From the NCBI RefSeq assembly GCF_002799155.1, contig NZ_NERD01000002.1, positions 3,162,001 to 3,226,000 of the forward strand: a DNA stretch of 64,000 nt, read 5' to 3'. Below the pieces are notes generated by a model that saw only the letters and a program-made list of their open reading frames with translations, made no database searches and was not told the DNA's origin. Made by a program: the position numbers and the translations under genes. Shown in pieces: positions 18,214 through 26,439 of the stretch; the stretch's first letter is position 1, and each line of letters opens with the position of its first letter. Origin of the DNA: Stenotrophomonas maltophilia. Lineage in GTDB: Bacteria > Pseudomonadota > Gammaproteobacteria > Xanthomonadales > Xanthomonadaceae.

Positions 18214-19008
18214 CTATCCGGCCGGCAACTGCGCCTTCAACCCACGCTCGTCCAGCGCCTGCAGCACGCGTTCGATGATCGCCAGGTTGTGGCCGTGGGC
18301 GGCCCCCTCGTGCAGCAGCACGATGGCACCTGGACGCAGGTCCGGCAGCAGCCGGTCGAGCACGCCCTGCGCCGTGCAGCCGATACCGTCGAAGCCGCGC
18401 GCGCTCCAGCCGACCCGGACCAGGCCCAGCCGCTGCAGCACCGGTGCCACGAACGGATTGGTCATGCCCACCACCGAACGGTACCAGCGCACCGGGCGGC
18501 CGCTTACCGCCTGCAGGGCATGCTGGCAGCCCTCGATCTCGGCGCGCATCGCCGCCGGGCCCAGCCGCCAGAAGCGCGCCTGCGGGTGGCTGTGGCTGTG
18601 GTTGCCCAGGTCGTGGCCGCGGCGCAGGATCTCCTGCACCAGCTGCGGCTGCGCCAGCGCGCGCTCGCCCACCAGGAAGAAGGTGGCACGGGCCTGGTGG
18701 CGGTCCAGCAGGTCGAGCACGGCACGGGTTTCCGGGCCAGGACCGTCATCGATGGTCAACCAGACGCTGTTGCCGGCCTCCGGCATCCGGCTCAGCACCG
18801 GCGCGTAGAAGCGGCTGTTGGGCAGGAAGACCGGCACCATGAACAGGGCGTGGCTGGCCACCATCAGCGGCAGCCCCCAGTGCCAGCCGGCCAGGGCCCA
18901 GGCCAGGATCACGGCCAGCTGCGACGCCACCAGCCAGGGCAGCCAGCGCCAGGGCCGGGTCGGGATGCGATGCAATGTTCCTGCGTTGCTCATCCCCCAT
19001 GATGCCAT
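18214..19008 (-). CDS. Polysaccharide deacetylase family protein
   Basis: A 264-residue NodB-homology deacetylase. Two N-terminal membrane helices (about 20-38 and 44-62) anchor it. The catalytic domain starts with TIDDGPGPETRA (general base Asp and metal Asp) and has the H-x3-H metal site in GNHSHSHPQ; LLHEGAAHGHN near the end supplies the catalytic His region. Likely substrates are N-acetylated polysaccharide or lipid-linked sugars at the envelope, not determinable further. The start may be the ATG at 19008 or that at 18993; neither has a clean ribosome-binding site. Divergent from the glutaredoxin fusion gene. Confidence 0.85.
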   Translation of the reverse strand: MASWGMSNAGTLHRIPTRPWRWLPWLVASQLAVILAWALAGWHWGLPLMVASHALFMVPVFLPNSRFYAPVLSRMPEAGNSVWLTIDDGPGPETRAVLDLLDRHQARATFFLVGERALAQPQLVQEILRRGHDLGNHSHSHPQARFWRLGPAAMRAEIEGCQHALQAVSGRPVRWYRSVVGMTNPFVAPVLQRLGLVRVGWSARGFDGIGCTAQGVLDRLLPDLRPGAIVLLHEGAAHGHNLAIIERVLQALDERGLKAQLPAG

Positions 19009-19052
19009 GGGGGTTAGAATTGATGATTCGAATTCCCGGAACCCCGACGTCC

Positions 19053-19979
19053 ATGTCCCTCGATCCCGCCCTGCGTTCGCGCATCGAATCCATCCTCAAC
19101 GCCAACCGCGTCGTGCTGTTCATGAAGGGCCAGCCGTCGATGCCGCAGTGTGGTTTCTCGGCCAAGGCCGTAGGCGCCCTGCAGGACCTCGGCGTCGAGT
19201 TCGCCCACGTCAACGTGCTGGCCGACCAGGAAATCCGTGAAGGCATCAAGGCCTATGGCGACTGGCCGACCATCCCGCAGCTGTACATCGACGGCGAACT
19301 GGTCGGCGGCAGCGACATCGTGCTGCAGATGGCCGCCAGCGGTGAGCTGAGCAGCGTGCTGGGCCTGGCTGCGCCGGACCGTACCCCGCCGAGCATCACC
19401 GTCACCCCGGCCGCCGTGGAAATGCTCAAGGGCGCGCTGGCCGATGCCCCGGGCGCCGCCCTGCAGCTGTCCATCGACGCCGGCTTCCAGCCGAACTTCC
19501 AGCTGGCCCCGCACGACGAGGGCGCCATCGCCACCGAGTCCAACGGCCTGCGTGTGCAGTTCGACCTGGCCAGCGCCCGTCGTGCCAACGGCATCACCAT
19601 TGACTGGGTGGACGACATCCGCGGCAAGGGCCTGGCCATCGACAACCCGAACGCGCCCAAGCCGGTGCAGGAAATCAGCGTGCGCGATGCCGACGACCTG
19701 GTGCGTGCAGGCAACATCACCCTGGTGGACGTGCGCCCGGCCGACGAGCGTGAAATCGCCGCTGTGGGCGTACCGTTCAAGACCTTCGACGGCAACGGCC
19801 GCGCCGCGCTGGAAGCCCTTCCGAAGGACACTGCACTGGCCTTCATCTGCCACCACGGTGGCCGCAGCGCGCAGGCCGCCGAGCAGTTCCGCGCCCTGGG
19901 CTTCACCAAGGTGTTCAACGTCACCGGCGGCATCAACGCCTGGTCGGAAGACGTCGACAACGGCGTGCCGAAGTACTGA
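19053..19979 (+). CDS. Monothiol glutaredoxin / IscA-like / rhodanese fusion
   Basis: A 308-residue three-part protein. Residues 1-108 are a Grx4-type monothiol glutaredoxin with CGFS at 33-36, WPTIPQLYI and GGSDIV, which normally bind an Fe-S cluster with glutathione. Residues 114-203 look like an A-type Fe-S carrier domain (ITVTPAAVEMLKGALAD, then GKGLAIDNPNAP) but have none of its ligand cysteines. Residues 206-308 are a rhodanese domain with active-site Cys266 in ICHHGGRS. The ATG at 19053 starts the Grx fold; the frame is open upstream but not Grx-like. The fusion points to Fe-S or sulfur trafficking in the cytosol. A 29-bp palindrome follows the gene. Confidence 0.9.
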   Translation: MSLDPALRSRIESILNANRVVLFMKGQPSMPQCGFSAKAVGALQDLGVEFAHVNVLADQEIREGIKAYGDWPTIPQLYIDGELVGGSDIVLQMAASGELSSVLGLAAPDRTPPSITVTPAAVEMLKGALADAPGAALQLSIDAGFQPNFQLAPHDEGAIATESNGLRVQFDLASARRANGITIDWVDDIRGKGLAIDNPNAPKPVQEISVRDADDLVRAGNITLVDVRPADEREIAAVGVPFKTFDGNGRAALEALPKDTALAFICHHGGRSAQAAEQFRALGFTKVFNVTGGINAWSEDVDNGVPKY

Positions 19980-19988
19980 TCGGCACTG

Positions 19989-20055
19989 AAAAAGGGGACG
20001 GAGGGGATTAAGTCGTTTGTGGCAATAACGACTTAATCCCCTCCGTCCCCTTTTT
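19989..20055. repeat. 67-bp palindromic repeat, copy 1 (bidirectional terminator)
   Basis: Two perfect 29-bp arms (19989-20017 and 20027-20055) surround a 9-base loop. Each arm begins with a run of As and GGGGACGGAGGGG, so a U-tract follows the hairpin on either strand. It sits between the convergent glutaredoxin and DUF924 genes. A near-identical copy lies at 50399-50465. Confidence 0.9.
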
Positions 20056-20056
20056 C

Positions 20057-20596
20057 TTAGCCGGCGAAACCGCCTTCGGCCAGGTAGTCCAGTTCTTCCG
20101 GCGAGGGAATGCGGCCCAGCACGGCGTTGCGGTGCGGGAAGCGACCGAAGCGGCGGATGATGTCGCGGTGCAGTTCGGCGTACTGCAGGTATTCCTTGTC
20201 ACCCAGCACGTCGAACATCGCCACCGAGCGGTCCTGGTCCAGCGGATCCTCGGAATGCTCGAACGGCAGGTAGATGAAGGCGCGCAGCTTGGGCACCAGC
20301 TGCAGGTCCAGGCCTTCCTCGATCGCGCGCATGGCGTAATGGCGGGCCAGGCCATCGGTGGCGTAGGAATGGGCGGTGCCGCGGAAGCAGTTGCGCGGGA
20401 ACTGGTCCAGCAGCAGCATCAGCGCCAGTGCGCCATCGGCACTGCCCAGCCAGTGTTCGCGCGCGCGCGAAGCCGCCGCGTAGTGCTCATCCAGGAACAA
20501 CTGGCGGAACTGCGCGTCGAACGCATCGTCGCGGGCGAACCACTTCGCAGGGCCCGCCTCTTTCCAGAAATCCACCACTTGCGCGGCAACGTCCAT
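20057..20596 (-). CDS. DUF924 family protein
   Basis: A 179-residue protein matching the DUF924 family by its conserved course: VVDFWKEAGPAKWFARD near the start, LMLLLDQFPRNCFRG in the middle, and YLPFEHSEDPLDQDRSVAMF. It is predicted all-helical and TPR-like; function unknown. ATG at 20594-20596 follows GGGGAG at good spacing, better than the adjoining GTG. The stop lies immediately beside the 67-bp palindrome. Confidence 0.88.
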   Translation of the reverse strand: MDVAAQVVDFWKEAGPAKWFARDDAFDAQFRQLFLDEHYAAASRAREHWLGSADGALALMLLLDQFPRNCFRGTAHSYATDGLARHYAMRAIEEGLDLQLVPKLRAFIYLPFEHSEDPLDQDRSVAMFDVLGDKEYLQYAELHRDIIRRFGRFPHRNAVLGRIPSPEELDYLAEGGFAG

Positions 20597-20637
20597 CACC
20601 TACTCCCCAGGGCTGGCGCGCCGCCAGGCCATCATCA

Positions 20638-21414
20638 TCATTCGTCGAAGCGCAGGTGTCGGACCGACTTGCCGTTGCGCCGGATAAGCTTAAGCGCCTC
20701 GATACCGATCTGGATATGGTTTTCCACGAACTGGGAGCTGACCTTGGCATCGGAGGCCTCGGTCTTGACCCCGTCGGGGATCATCGGCTGGTCCGATACC
20801 AGCAGCAGCGCACCGCTGGGAATGTGGTTGGCGAAGCCAGCAGCGAACACGGTAGCGGTTTCCATGTCGATGGCCATGCAGCGCATCGCCCGCAGCCGCT
20901 CCTTGAACGCCTCGTCGTGCTCCCAGACCCGGCGGTTGGTGGTGTAGACGGTGCCGGTCCAGTAGTCGTGGCCGAGGTCGCGGATCATGGTCGAGACCGC
21001 ACGCTGCAGCGCGAACGCCGGCAGCGCCGGCACCTCCGGCGGCAGGTAGTCACCCGAGGTGCCCTCGCCACGGATCGCCGCGATCGGCAGCACCAGGTCG
21101 CCCAGCTGGTTCTTGCGCTTGAGGCCGCCGCACTTGCCCAGGAACAGCACCGCCTTGGGCATCACCGCCGACAGCAGGTCCATGATGATCGCGGCATTGG
21201 GGCTGCCCATGCCGAAGTTGATCATGGTGATGCCGTCGATGGTGGCACTGGCCATCGGCCGGTCCAGGCCGATGACGGGGGCACCGGTCAGCTCGGAAAA
21301 GGTGTGCAGGTAGCCGCCGAAGTTGGTCAGCAGGATGTGCTGGCCGAACTGGTCCAGGGGCACGCCGGTGTAGCGCGGTAGCCAGTTGTCGACGATTTCC
21401 TGCTTGCTCTTCAT
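20638..21414 (-). CDS. AMP nucleosidase (short form)
   Basis: A 258-residue nucleoside phosphorylase-fold enzyme that hydrolyses AMP to adenine and ribose 5-phosphate. Landmarks are TMINFGMGSPNAA, LFLGKCGGLK for phosphate/ribose binding, and the substrate-contact segment MAIDMETATVFAAGFA. It corresponds to the short AMN-like group found in Xanthomonas and Bacteroidetes, not the ~480-residue E. coli enzyme. It is leftward and lies 41 bases upstream of the DUF924 gene, with which it may share a transcript. Confidence 0.85.
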   Translation of the reverse strand: MKSKQEIVDNWLPRYTGVPLDQFGQHILLTNFGGYLHTFSELTGAPVIGLDRPMASATIDGITMINFGMGSPNAAIIMDLLSAVMPKAVLFLGKCGGLKRKNQLGDLVLPIAAIRGEGTSGDYLPPEVPALPAFALQRAVSTMIRDLGHDYWTGTVYTTNRRVWEHDEAFKERLRAMRCMAIDMETATVFAAGFANHIPSGALLLVSDQPMIPDGVKTEASDAKVSSQFVENHIQIGIEALKLIRRNGKSVRHLRFDE

Positions 21415-21572
21415 GGGCGGTGGTCCGGTGTACGGCGTGGGAACCGGCTATTTTCAGCCAGCCGGGCGGCCCCGTCGAGGCATTGCCGGCACGCGTGTGA
21501 AGAAGGTCACTTGGCAAGCACGCCGCCGTCCGGCTAGCGTCGGCGGCTGGACTACGCTGCGAGGGGAACTGC

Positions 21573-22982
21573 ATGGCATCGACGTTGTTGCGCGCCGGGG
21601 TGGCACTGGCGCTGCTTTCATTGAGCACGGCGCCAGCGGTGGGCGCCTCGCGCTTCGTCGCCGATCCCTACCCCAGCACCTACCAGGCCCATCCCGATGC
21701 GCCGGTGCTGATCCAGAACGCCACCGTGCTGACCGGTACCGGCCAGCGCCTGGACAATGCCGACGTGCTGCTGCGCGAGGGCCGCATCGTCGCGGTCGGC
21801 CGCCAGCTGCAGGCCGATGCCGGCGTCACCCGCATCGACGCGCAGGGCAAGTGGGTCACCCCGGGCCTGATCGACGTGCATTCGCACCTGGGCGTGTACC
21901 CCAGCCCCGGTGTCGGCGCGCACAGTGACGGCAACGAAATGACCGCGCCGGTCACCGCCAACGTCTGGGCCGAGCACTCGGTATGGCCGCAGGACCCAGG
22001 CTTCGCCACCGCACTGGCCGGCGGCGTGACCAGCATGCAGGTGCTGCCCGGCTCGGCCAACCTGGTCGGTGGCCGTGGCGTGACCCTGAAGAACGTACCG
22101 GCCATCACCTACCAGGCGATGAAGTTTCCCGGCGCACCGTGGGGGCTGAAAATGGCCTGCGGCGAGAACCCGAAACGGGTCTACGGCGAAGGCAAGGGCG
22201 TGGCCCCGGCCACGCGGATGGGCAATGTCGCCGGCTACCGCGCCGCCTTCATCGATGCCGCCGACTACATCGCCAAAAGCAAACCCAAGCCGGCCAAGCG
22301 CAAGGGCTGGTTCGGCAGCGACAAGGGCGACAGCGCCGGTGACGCCGGCGGCAAGCGCGATCTCAAGCTGGACACGCTGGCTGGCGCGATCGAAGGCGAC
22401 ATCCGCGTGCACATCCACTGCTACCGCGCCGACGAGATGGCCACCATGCTCGACCTGGCCAAGGAATTCGGTTTCAAGGTGGCCGCCTTCCACCACGGCG
22501 TGGAAGCCTACAAGCTGGCCGACCGGCTGGCCGCCGATGGCGTCTGCGGTGCGCTGTGGGCCGACTGGTGGGGCTTCAAGATGGAAGCCTTCGATGGCAT
22601 CCCCGAGAACATCGCGCTGGTCGACCGCCCGAAGAACAGCTGCGCCATCGTCCACTCCGACTCGCCCGAAGGCATCCAGCGCCTGAACCAGGAAGCGGCC
22701 AAGGTGATGGCCGCCGCACGCCGCGCACGCATGCCGGAGATCACGCCCGAACACGCCATCACCTGGATGACCGCCAACGCCGCCAAGGCGCTGGGCATTG
22801 AAGGCCAGACCGGCACCCTGGAGGCGGGCAAGATGGCCGACGTGGTGGTGTGGAATGGCAACCCCTTCAGTTCGTATGCGCTGGCCGAACAGGTCTTCGT
22901 CGATGGACGACGCCTGTACGACCGCAGTGCGCCGGCAGCAACGCCGCGTTCCGATTTCCAGCTCGGCCAGGAGGTGCACTGA
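21573..22982 (+). CDS. Exported metal-dependent amidohydrolase
   Basis: A 469-residue amidohydrolase with a signal peptide (VALALLSLSTAPAVGA) and so probably periplasmic. Metal-site elements are all visible: VDVHSHLGV (HxH), VHIHCYRADEM, AAFHHGVEAY, and the final Asp in VHSDSPEGI. The C-terminal small domain (GTLEAGKMADVVVWNGNPF) is typical of imidazolonepropionase-like and prolidase-like members. GAGGGGAA lies before the ATG. It overlaps the next gene by one base (TGATG). The substrate is unknown; relatives hydrolyse dipeptides or cyclic amides. Confidence 0.88.
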   Translation: MASTLLRAGVALALLSLSTAPAVGASRFVADPYPSTYQAHPDAPVLIQNATVLTGTGQRLDNADVLLREGRIVAVGRQLQADAGVTRIDAQGKWVTPGLIDVHSHLGVYPSPGVGAHSDGNEMTAPVTANVWAEHSVWPQDPGFATALAGGVTSMQVLPGSANLVGGRGVTLKNVPAITYQAMKFPGAPWGLKMACGENPKRVYGEGKGVAPATRMGNVAGYRAAFIDAADYIAKSKPKPAKRKGWFGSDKGDSAGDAGGKRDLKLDTLAGAIEGDIRVHIHCYRADEMATMLDLAKEFGFKVAAFHHGVEAYKLADRLAADGVCGALWADWWGFKMEAFDGIPENIALVDRPKNSCAIVHSDSPEGIQRLNQEAAKVMAAARRARMPEITPEHAITWMTANAAKALGIEGQTGTLEAGKMADVVVWNGNPFSSYALAEQVFVDGRRLYDRSAPAATPRSDFQLGQEVH

Positions 22983-24244
22983 TGGGCGCGTTGAACAAGC
23001 GTCGCCGGGCATGGCTCGGCCCGATCGTCATGGTGCTGGCCTGCATCTCCGCATCCGCACAGGCACAGGACCTGCTGGTGCGCAACGCGACGGTGCATAC
23101 CGCCAGCACGCGCGGCAGCCTGCAGAATGCGGACGTACTGGTGCAGGGGGGCATCATCCGTGCGGTGGGCAACGGTCTGGCCGCGCCGGCCGGCGCCACC
23201 GTGGTCGAGGCCAACGGCCGGCCGCTGACCCCGGCGCTGTTCGGGGGTATCACCGAGATCGGCATCGAAGAGGTTTCCGGCGAAGCGAGCACGGTCGACA
23301 GCACGTTGAAGATCGGCGAGCAGCCGCTGCGCCCGGAATTCGATGTCACCCTGGCCTACAACCCGGCCTCGGTACTGATCCCGGTAACGCGACTGGAAGG
23401 CATCGGCTTCACTGCACTGGGCGCGGCCACCGGCGGCGGCTTCGTGGCAGGCCAGGGCGGCGTGATGCGGCTGGACGGCAGCGCCGACCCGATCGGCCCG
23501 CGCGCCCTGTTCCTGCGCATCGGCGCAGCGGCCTCCGAACTGACCGGGCATTCGCGCGCCGCGCAATGGATGCTGCTGCAGCAGATGATCGACGAAGCAC
23601 GCGGACAGGTGGCCGCGGACTCGCCGCACGCGCTGCTGACGCCTGCCGGGCGCCGCACGCTCAGCCGCTACCTGGCCGGCCAGGGCCGCATCGTGGTGGA
23701 AGCGGACCGTGCCGCCGACATCCGCCAACTGCTGCGCTGGGCCGCCCGCGAGAAGGTGAAAATCGCCATTGCCGGTGGCAGCGAAGCCTGGCAGCTGGCG
23801 CCGGAGCTGGCGGCCGCGCAGGTGCCGGTGTTCGTCGACGTGCTGTCCAACCTGCCGGCCAGCTTCGACCAGATCGGGGCCACTCTGGAAAATGCGGCAC
23901 GCCTGCAACGTTCCGGCGTAGCCGTCTCGTTCGTGCAACGGGGCGACGCCTCCCACAACGCACGCAAGATGCGCCAGCTGGCGGGCAATGCCGTGGCCAA
24001 CGGCCTGCCCTGGGCCGACGGCCTGGCCGGGTTGACCCGGGTGCCTGCACAGGCCTTTGGCGTGGGCGACCAGATCGGCAGCATCGAACCGGGCAAGCGC
24101 GCCGATCTGGTGCTGTGGGAGGGCGACCCACTGGACGTGGCGCACTATGCCGAGCAGGTCTGGCTGGGCGGTCGTGCAATGCCGATGCGCTCGCGCCAGA
24201 CCGAACTGCGCGACCGCTACCTGCAGCGCAACGCGCACCCCTGA
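22982..24244 (+). CDS. Amidohydrolase-like protein lacking metal ligands (pseudoenzyme)
   Basis: A 420-residue exported paralogue of the upstream amidohydrolase (signal peptide ending ASAQAQ). It aligns along its length, including the C-terminal GSIEPGKRADLVLWEGDPL. Every metal-binding position I can place is replaced. The HxH region reads LTPALFGGITEIGIE where the neighbour has VTPGLIDVHSHLGVY. VHIHC becomes IVVEA, FHHG becomes IAGG, and VHSDS becomes FVQRGD. Translation restarts at TGATG, so the two are made together, perhaps as an active/inactive heteromer. Function is inference; the frame is intact and codon use is normal, so it is not a pseudogene. Confidence 0.83.
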   Translation: MGALNKRRRAWLGPIVMVLACISASAQAQDLLVRNATVHTASTRGSLQNADVLVQGGIIRAVGNGLAAPAGATVVEANGRPLTPALFGGITEIGIEEVSGEASTVDSTLKIGEQPLRPEFDVTLAYNPASVLIPVTRLEGIGFTALGAATGGGFVAGQGGVMRLDGSADPIGPRALFLRIGAAASELTGHSRAAQWMLLQQMIDEARGQVAADSPHALLTPAGRRTLSRYLAGQGRIVVEADRAADIRQLLRWAAREKVKIAIAGGSEAWQLAPELAAAQVPVFVDVLSNLPASFDQIGATLENAARLQRSGVAVSFVQRGDASHNARKMRQLAGNAVANGLPWADGLAGLTRVPAQAFGVGDQIGSIEPGKRADLVLWEGDPLDVAHYAEQVWLGGRAMPMRSRQTELRDRYLQRNAHP

Positions 24245-24264
24245 CTGCCTGCAAGGAGCCGCCA

Positions 24265-24897
24265 ATGGCCACGCTGCGCTGGTACTTCGACTTCGTCTCG
24301 CCCTATTCCTACCTGCATTGGCAGAAGCTGAAGCAGCTGCCCCGGTTCGCCCAGATCCAGACCGTGCCGATCGCCTTCGGCGCGGTCCTGCACCACCTGG
24401 GCAACCTCGGGCCGGCCGAGATTCCGGCCAAGCGCCGCTTCATCTACCGCCAGCTGCTGTGGACCGCGCAGGCCGAAGGCACACCACTGCGGTTTCCGCC
24501 GGGTCACCCGTTCAATCCGTTGTCGGCGCTGCGCCTGTGCCTGGCGGCGGGTGGCAGCGTGCAGGCAGTGGACGTGCTGTTCGACTGGATCTGGCGCGAC
24601 GGCAATGCCGCCGACAGCGCCGAGGCCCTGCGCGAACCGGCTGCACGGCTGGGGATCGAGGATGTCGCCAGCGCCATCGCCGCCCCGGCGGTCAAGGAGC
24701 AGCTGCGGCGCAACACCGAGGCCGCCATTGCCGCCGGCGTGTTCGGCGTGCCGACCCTGGCCATCGATGGCGAACTGTTCTGGGGCAACGACGCCCACCC
24801 GCTGATGGCGGCGGTGCTGGCCGACCCTGGCCTGCTGCAGCAACCCGAGTGGCAGCGCCTGGCCAGCCTGCCGGTGGCGGTGCAGCGCAGTCGCTGA
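24265..24897 (+). CDS. 2-hydroxychromene-2-carboxylate isomerase family protein
   Basis: A 210-residue DsbA-fold (kappa-GST-like) protein. The N-terminus reads YFDFVSPYSYLHW, where the Ser of SPYSY takes the place of the active-site Cys and contacts glutathione in this family. The C-terminus has GVFGVPTLAIDGELFWGND with the cis-Pro. AAGGAG precedes the ATG, 20 bases after the amidohydrolase pair, so it may be the third gene of that operon. A role in glutathione-dependent isomerisation of an aromatic degradation intermediate is the family function; the actual substrate here is unknown. Confidence 0.85.
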   Translation: MATLRWYFDFVSPYSYLHWQKLKQLPRFAQIQTVPIAFGAVLHHLGNLGPAEIPAKRRFIYRQLLWTAQAEGTPLRFPPGHPFNPLSALRLCLAAGGSVQAVDVLFDWIWRDGNAADSAEALREPAARLGIEDVASAIAAPAVKEQLRRNTEAAIAAGVFGVPTLAIDGELFWGNDAHPLMAAVLADPGLLQQPEWQRLASLPVAVQRSR

Positions 24898-24992
24898 ACA
24901 GGGCGTGGCGCGTTTCCCTCGCGCGCCCCGCCATGTTTTGAGATAGATTTCACGTTTCCGAACCTACAACCGCCCTGGAGGGGGAGCCGCGG

Positions 24993-25934
24993 ATGCGCAT
25001 CGGAATCGTCGTCGACTCGGCCTGCGACCTGCCGCAGGACTTCATTGCCGAGCACAACATCGTGCTGCTGCCGATCACTGTACGGATCGGCGAAGCCGTG
25101 CTGGCCGATCATCGCGATGAGCAGGCCACCCTGAGCTTCCTGCACGCGCATGTGGCCGAACATGGTGCTGAAGCGGAGACCATCCCCTTCAGCGTCAACC
25201 AGATCCGCGACCTGTTCCTGCAGCAGCTGGTGATCGATTACGACCACGTGTTCTGCATGACCATCACCAAGACCCGCAGCCCGATCCACGACAACGCGCT
25301 GCAGGCCAGCTTCGCCATCCTCAATGATTACAAGCCGGTGCGGCAGGCGGCGGGCTACAACTCACCGTTCGCGCTGCGCGTGCTCGATACCCAGAACCTG
25401 TTCGCCGCGCAGGCGGTGACCGCGGTGGAGGCGGTACGCCTGCGTGGCAGTGGCGCCAGCGTGCAGCAGATCCGCGAACGGCTGGAAGAACTGGCCGGCA
25501 ACGTGCACGGCTACATGGTCACCCGCGACCTGTACTACATGCGCGCACGTGCACGGCACAAGGGTGACCGCAGTGTCGGCCTGCTCAGCGCCGCGCTGGG
25601 CAGCGCACTGGACATCAAGCCGGTGCTGCACGGCTACCGTGGCGAGACCGGGCCGGTGGCCAAGATCAAGGGTTTCGACAGTGCCGTGCAGAAGCTGTTC
25701 GCGGTGGTCGGCCAGCGCGTGCGTGTCGGGCTGATGACGCCAACGGTGTGCGTCAGCTACGGCGGCGAACTGGACGAGCTGCGCACCCTGCCCGGCTATG
25801 CACGGATGAAGGAGGTCTGTGCCGGCCACGGCGTGACCGTGTACGAATCGGTGATGAGCCTGACCGGCATGGTCAACGTCGGCAAGGGCGCAGTCACCGT
25901 GGGCTTTGCCGATGGGCCGCATCGGTTCGAATGA
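24993..25934 (+). CDS. DegV family fatty-acid-binding-like protein
   Basis: A 313-residue DegV-domain protein (GIVVDSACDLPQDFIAEHNI at the start, which is the phosphate/carboxylate-binding lobe). DegV proteins bind a fatty acyl chain; in Firmicutes they act as FakB partners of a fatty-acid kinase. No FakA-like kinase lies nearby, so its role here is open. A GGAGGGGGAG stretch precedes the ATG. Confidence 0.85.
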   Translation: MRIGIVVDSACDLPQDFIAEHNIVLLPITVRIGEAVLADHRDEQATLSFLHAHVAEHGAEAETIPFSVNQIRDLFLQQLVIDYDHVFCMTITKTRSPIHDNALQASFAILNDYKPVRQAAGYNSPFALRVLDTQNLFAAQAVTAVEAVRLRGSGASVQQIRERLEELAGNVHGYMVTRDLYYMRARARHKGDRSVGLLSAALGSALDIKPVLHGYRGETGPVAKIKGFDSAVQKLFAVVGQRVRVGLMTPTVCVSYGGELDELRTLPGYARMKEVCAGHGVTVYESVMSLTGMVNVGKGAVTVGFADGPHRFE

Positions 25935-26011
25935 GCGCTGGCCGCGGCCGGAATCTGCACATCGATTCCACCGCGGTTGTGCCAGCCTTGCCGCACTTCA
26001 AGGAGAACTCC

Positions 26012-26350
26012 ATGCCTGCGCAGTACCACATCAGCCTGCCCGACCCGTCCAAGGCCCGCGGCAATGACCCCGACCTGTCTTTCCATTCACAGGGCGCCGC
26101 CGGTTTCGCCGAAGAGCTGCAGGACGCCCTGCGCAACGGCACGCTGTTCGAGCGCTGGAAGGCCAAGCAGCCCGACCCGGATGCGGTGGAACCGCAATGG
26201 GGCGTGACCGATCCGGATGCCACCGTGACCGGCGAGCAGAAAGACCTGCGCATCAACCTGGTCGCCACCACCCGCATCGACAGTGACGTGTTCAAGCAGC
26301 GCCTGCGCCTGCTGGCTGGCCATCACTGGGAACTGCGCGACGTGCGTTGA
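26012..26350 (+). CDS. Small hypothetical protein
   Basis: A 112-residue soluble, acidic protein (MPAQYHISLPDPSKARGNDP). It has an AAGGAGA ribosome-binding site at the right distance from the ATG. No signal peptide or membrane segment. The second half (LRINLVATTRIDSDVFKQRL) looks like a strand-helix pair. I do not recognise the family. It lies 77 bases after degV and is followed by a REP pair. Confidence 0.7.
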   Translation: MPAQYHISLPDPSKARGNDPDLSFHSQGAAGFAEELQDALRNGTLFERWKAKQPDPDAVEPQWGVTDPDATVTGEQKDLRINLVATTRIDSDVFKQRLRLLAGHHWELRDVR

Positions 26351-26365
26351 GGCCAGGCCCTGGCA

Positions 26366-26424
26366 GTGCCGGCCGCTGGCCTGCAACCGCAACAACCATG
26401 AAGGTGCCGGCCAGCGGCCGGCAC
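26366..26424. repeat. Inverted pair of REP-like GC palindromes
   Basis: GTGCCGGCCGCTGGCC at 26366-26381 and its perfect complement at 26409-26424 form a stem across 27 bases; the right unit is itself nearly palindromic. It lies between a rightward gene and the leftward efflux operon and may end both transcripts. Confidence 0.7.
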
Positions 26425-26439
26425 TCCCCCGACGATTCC

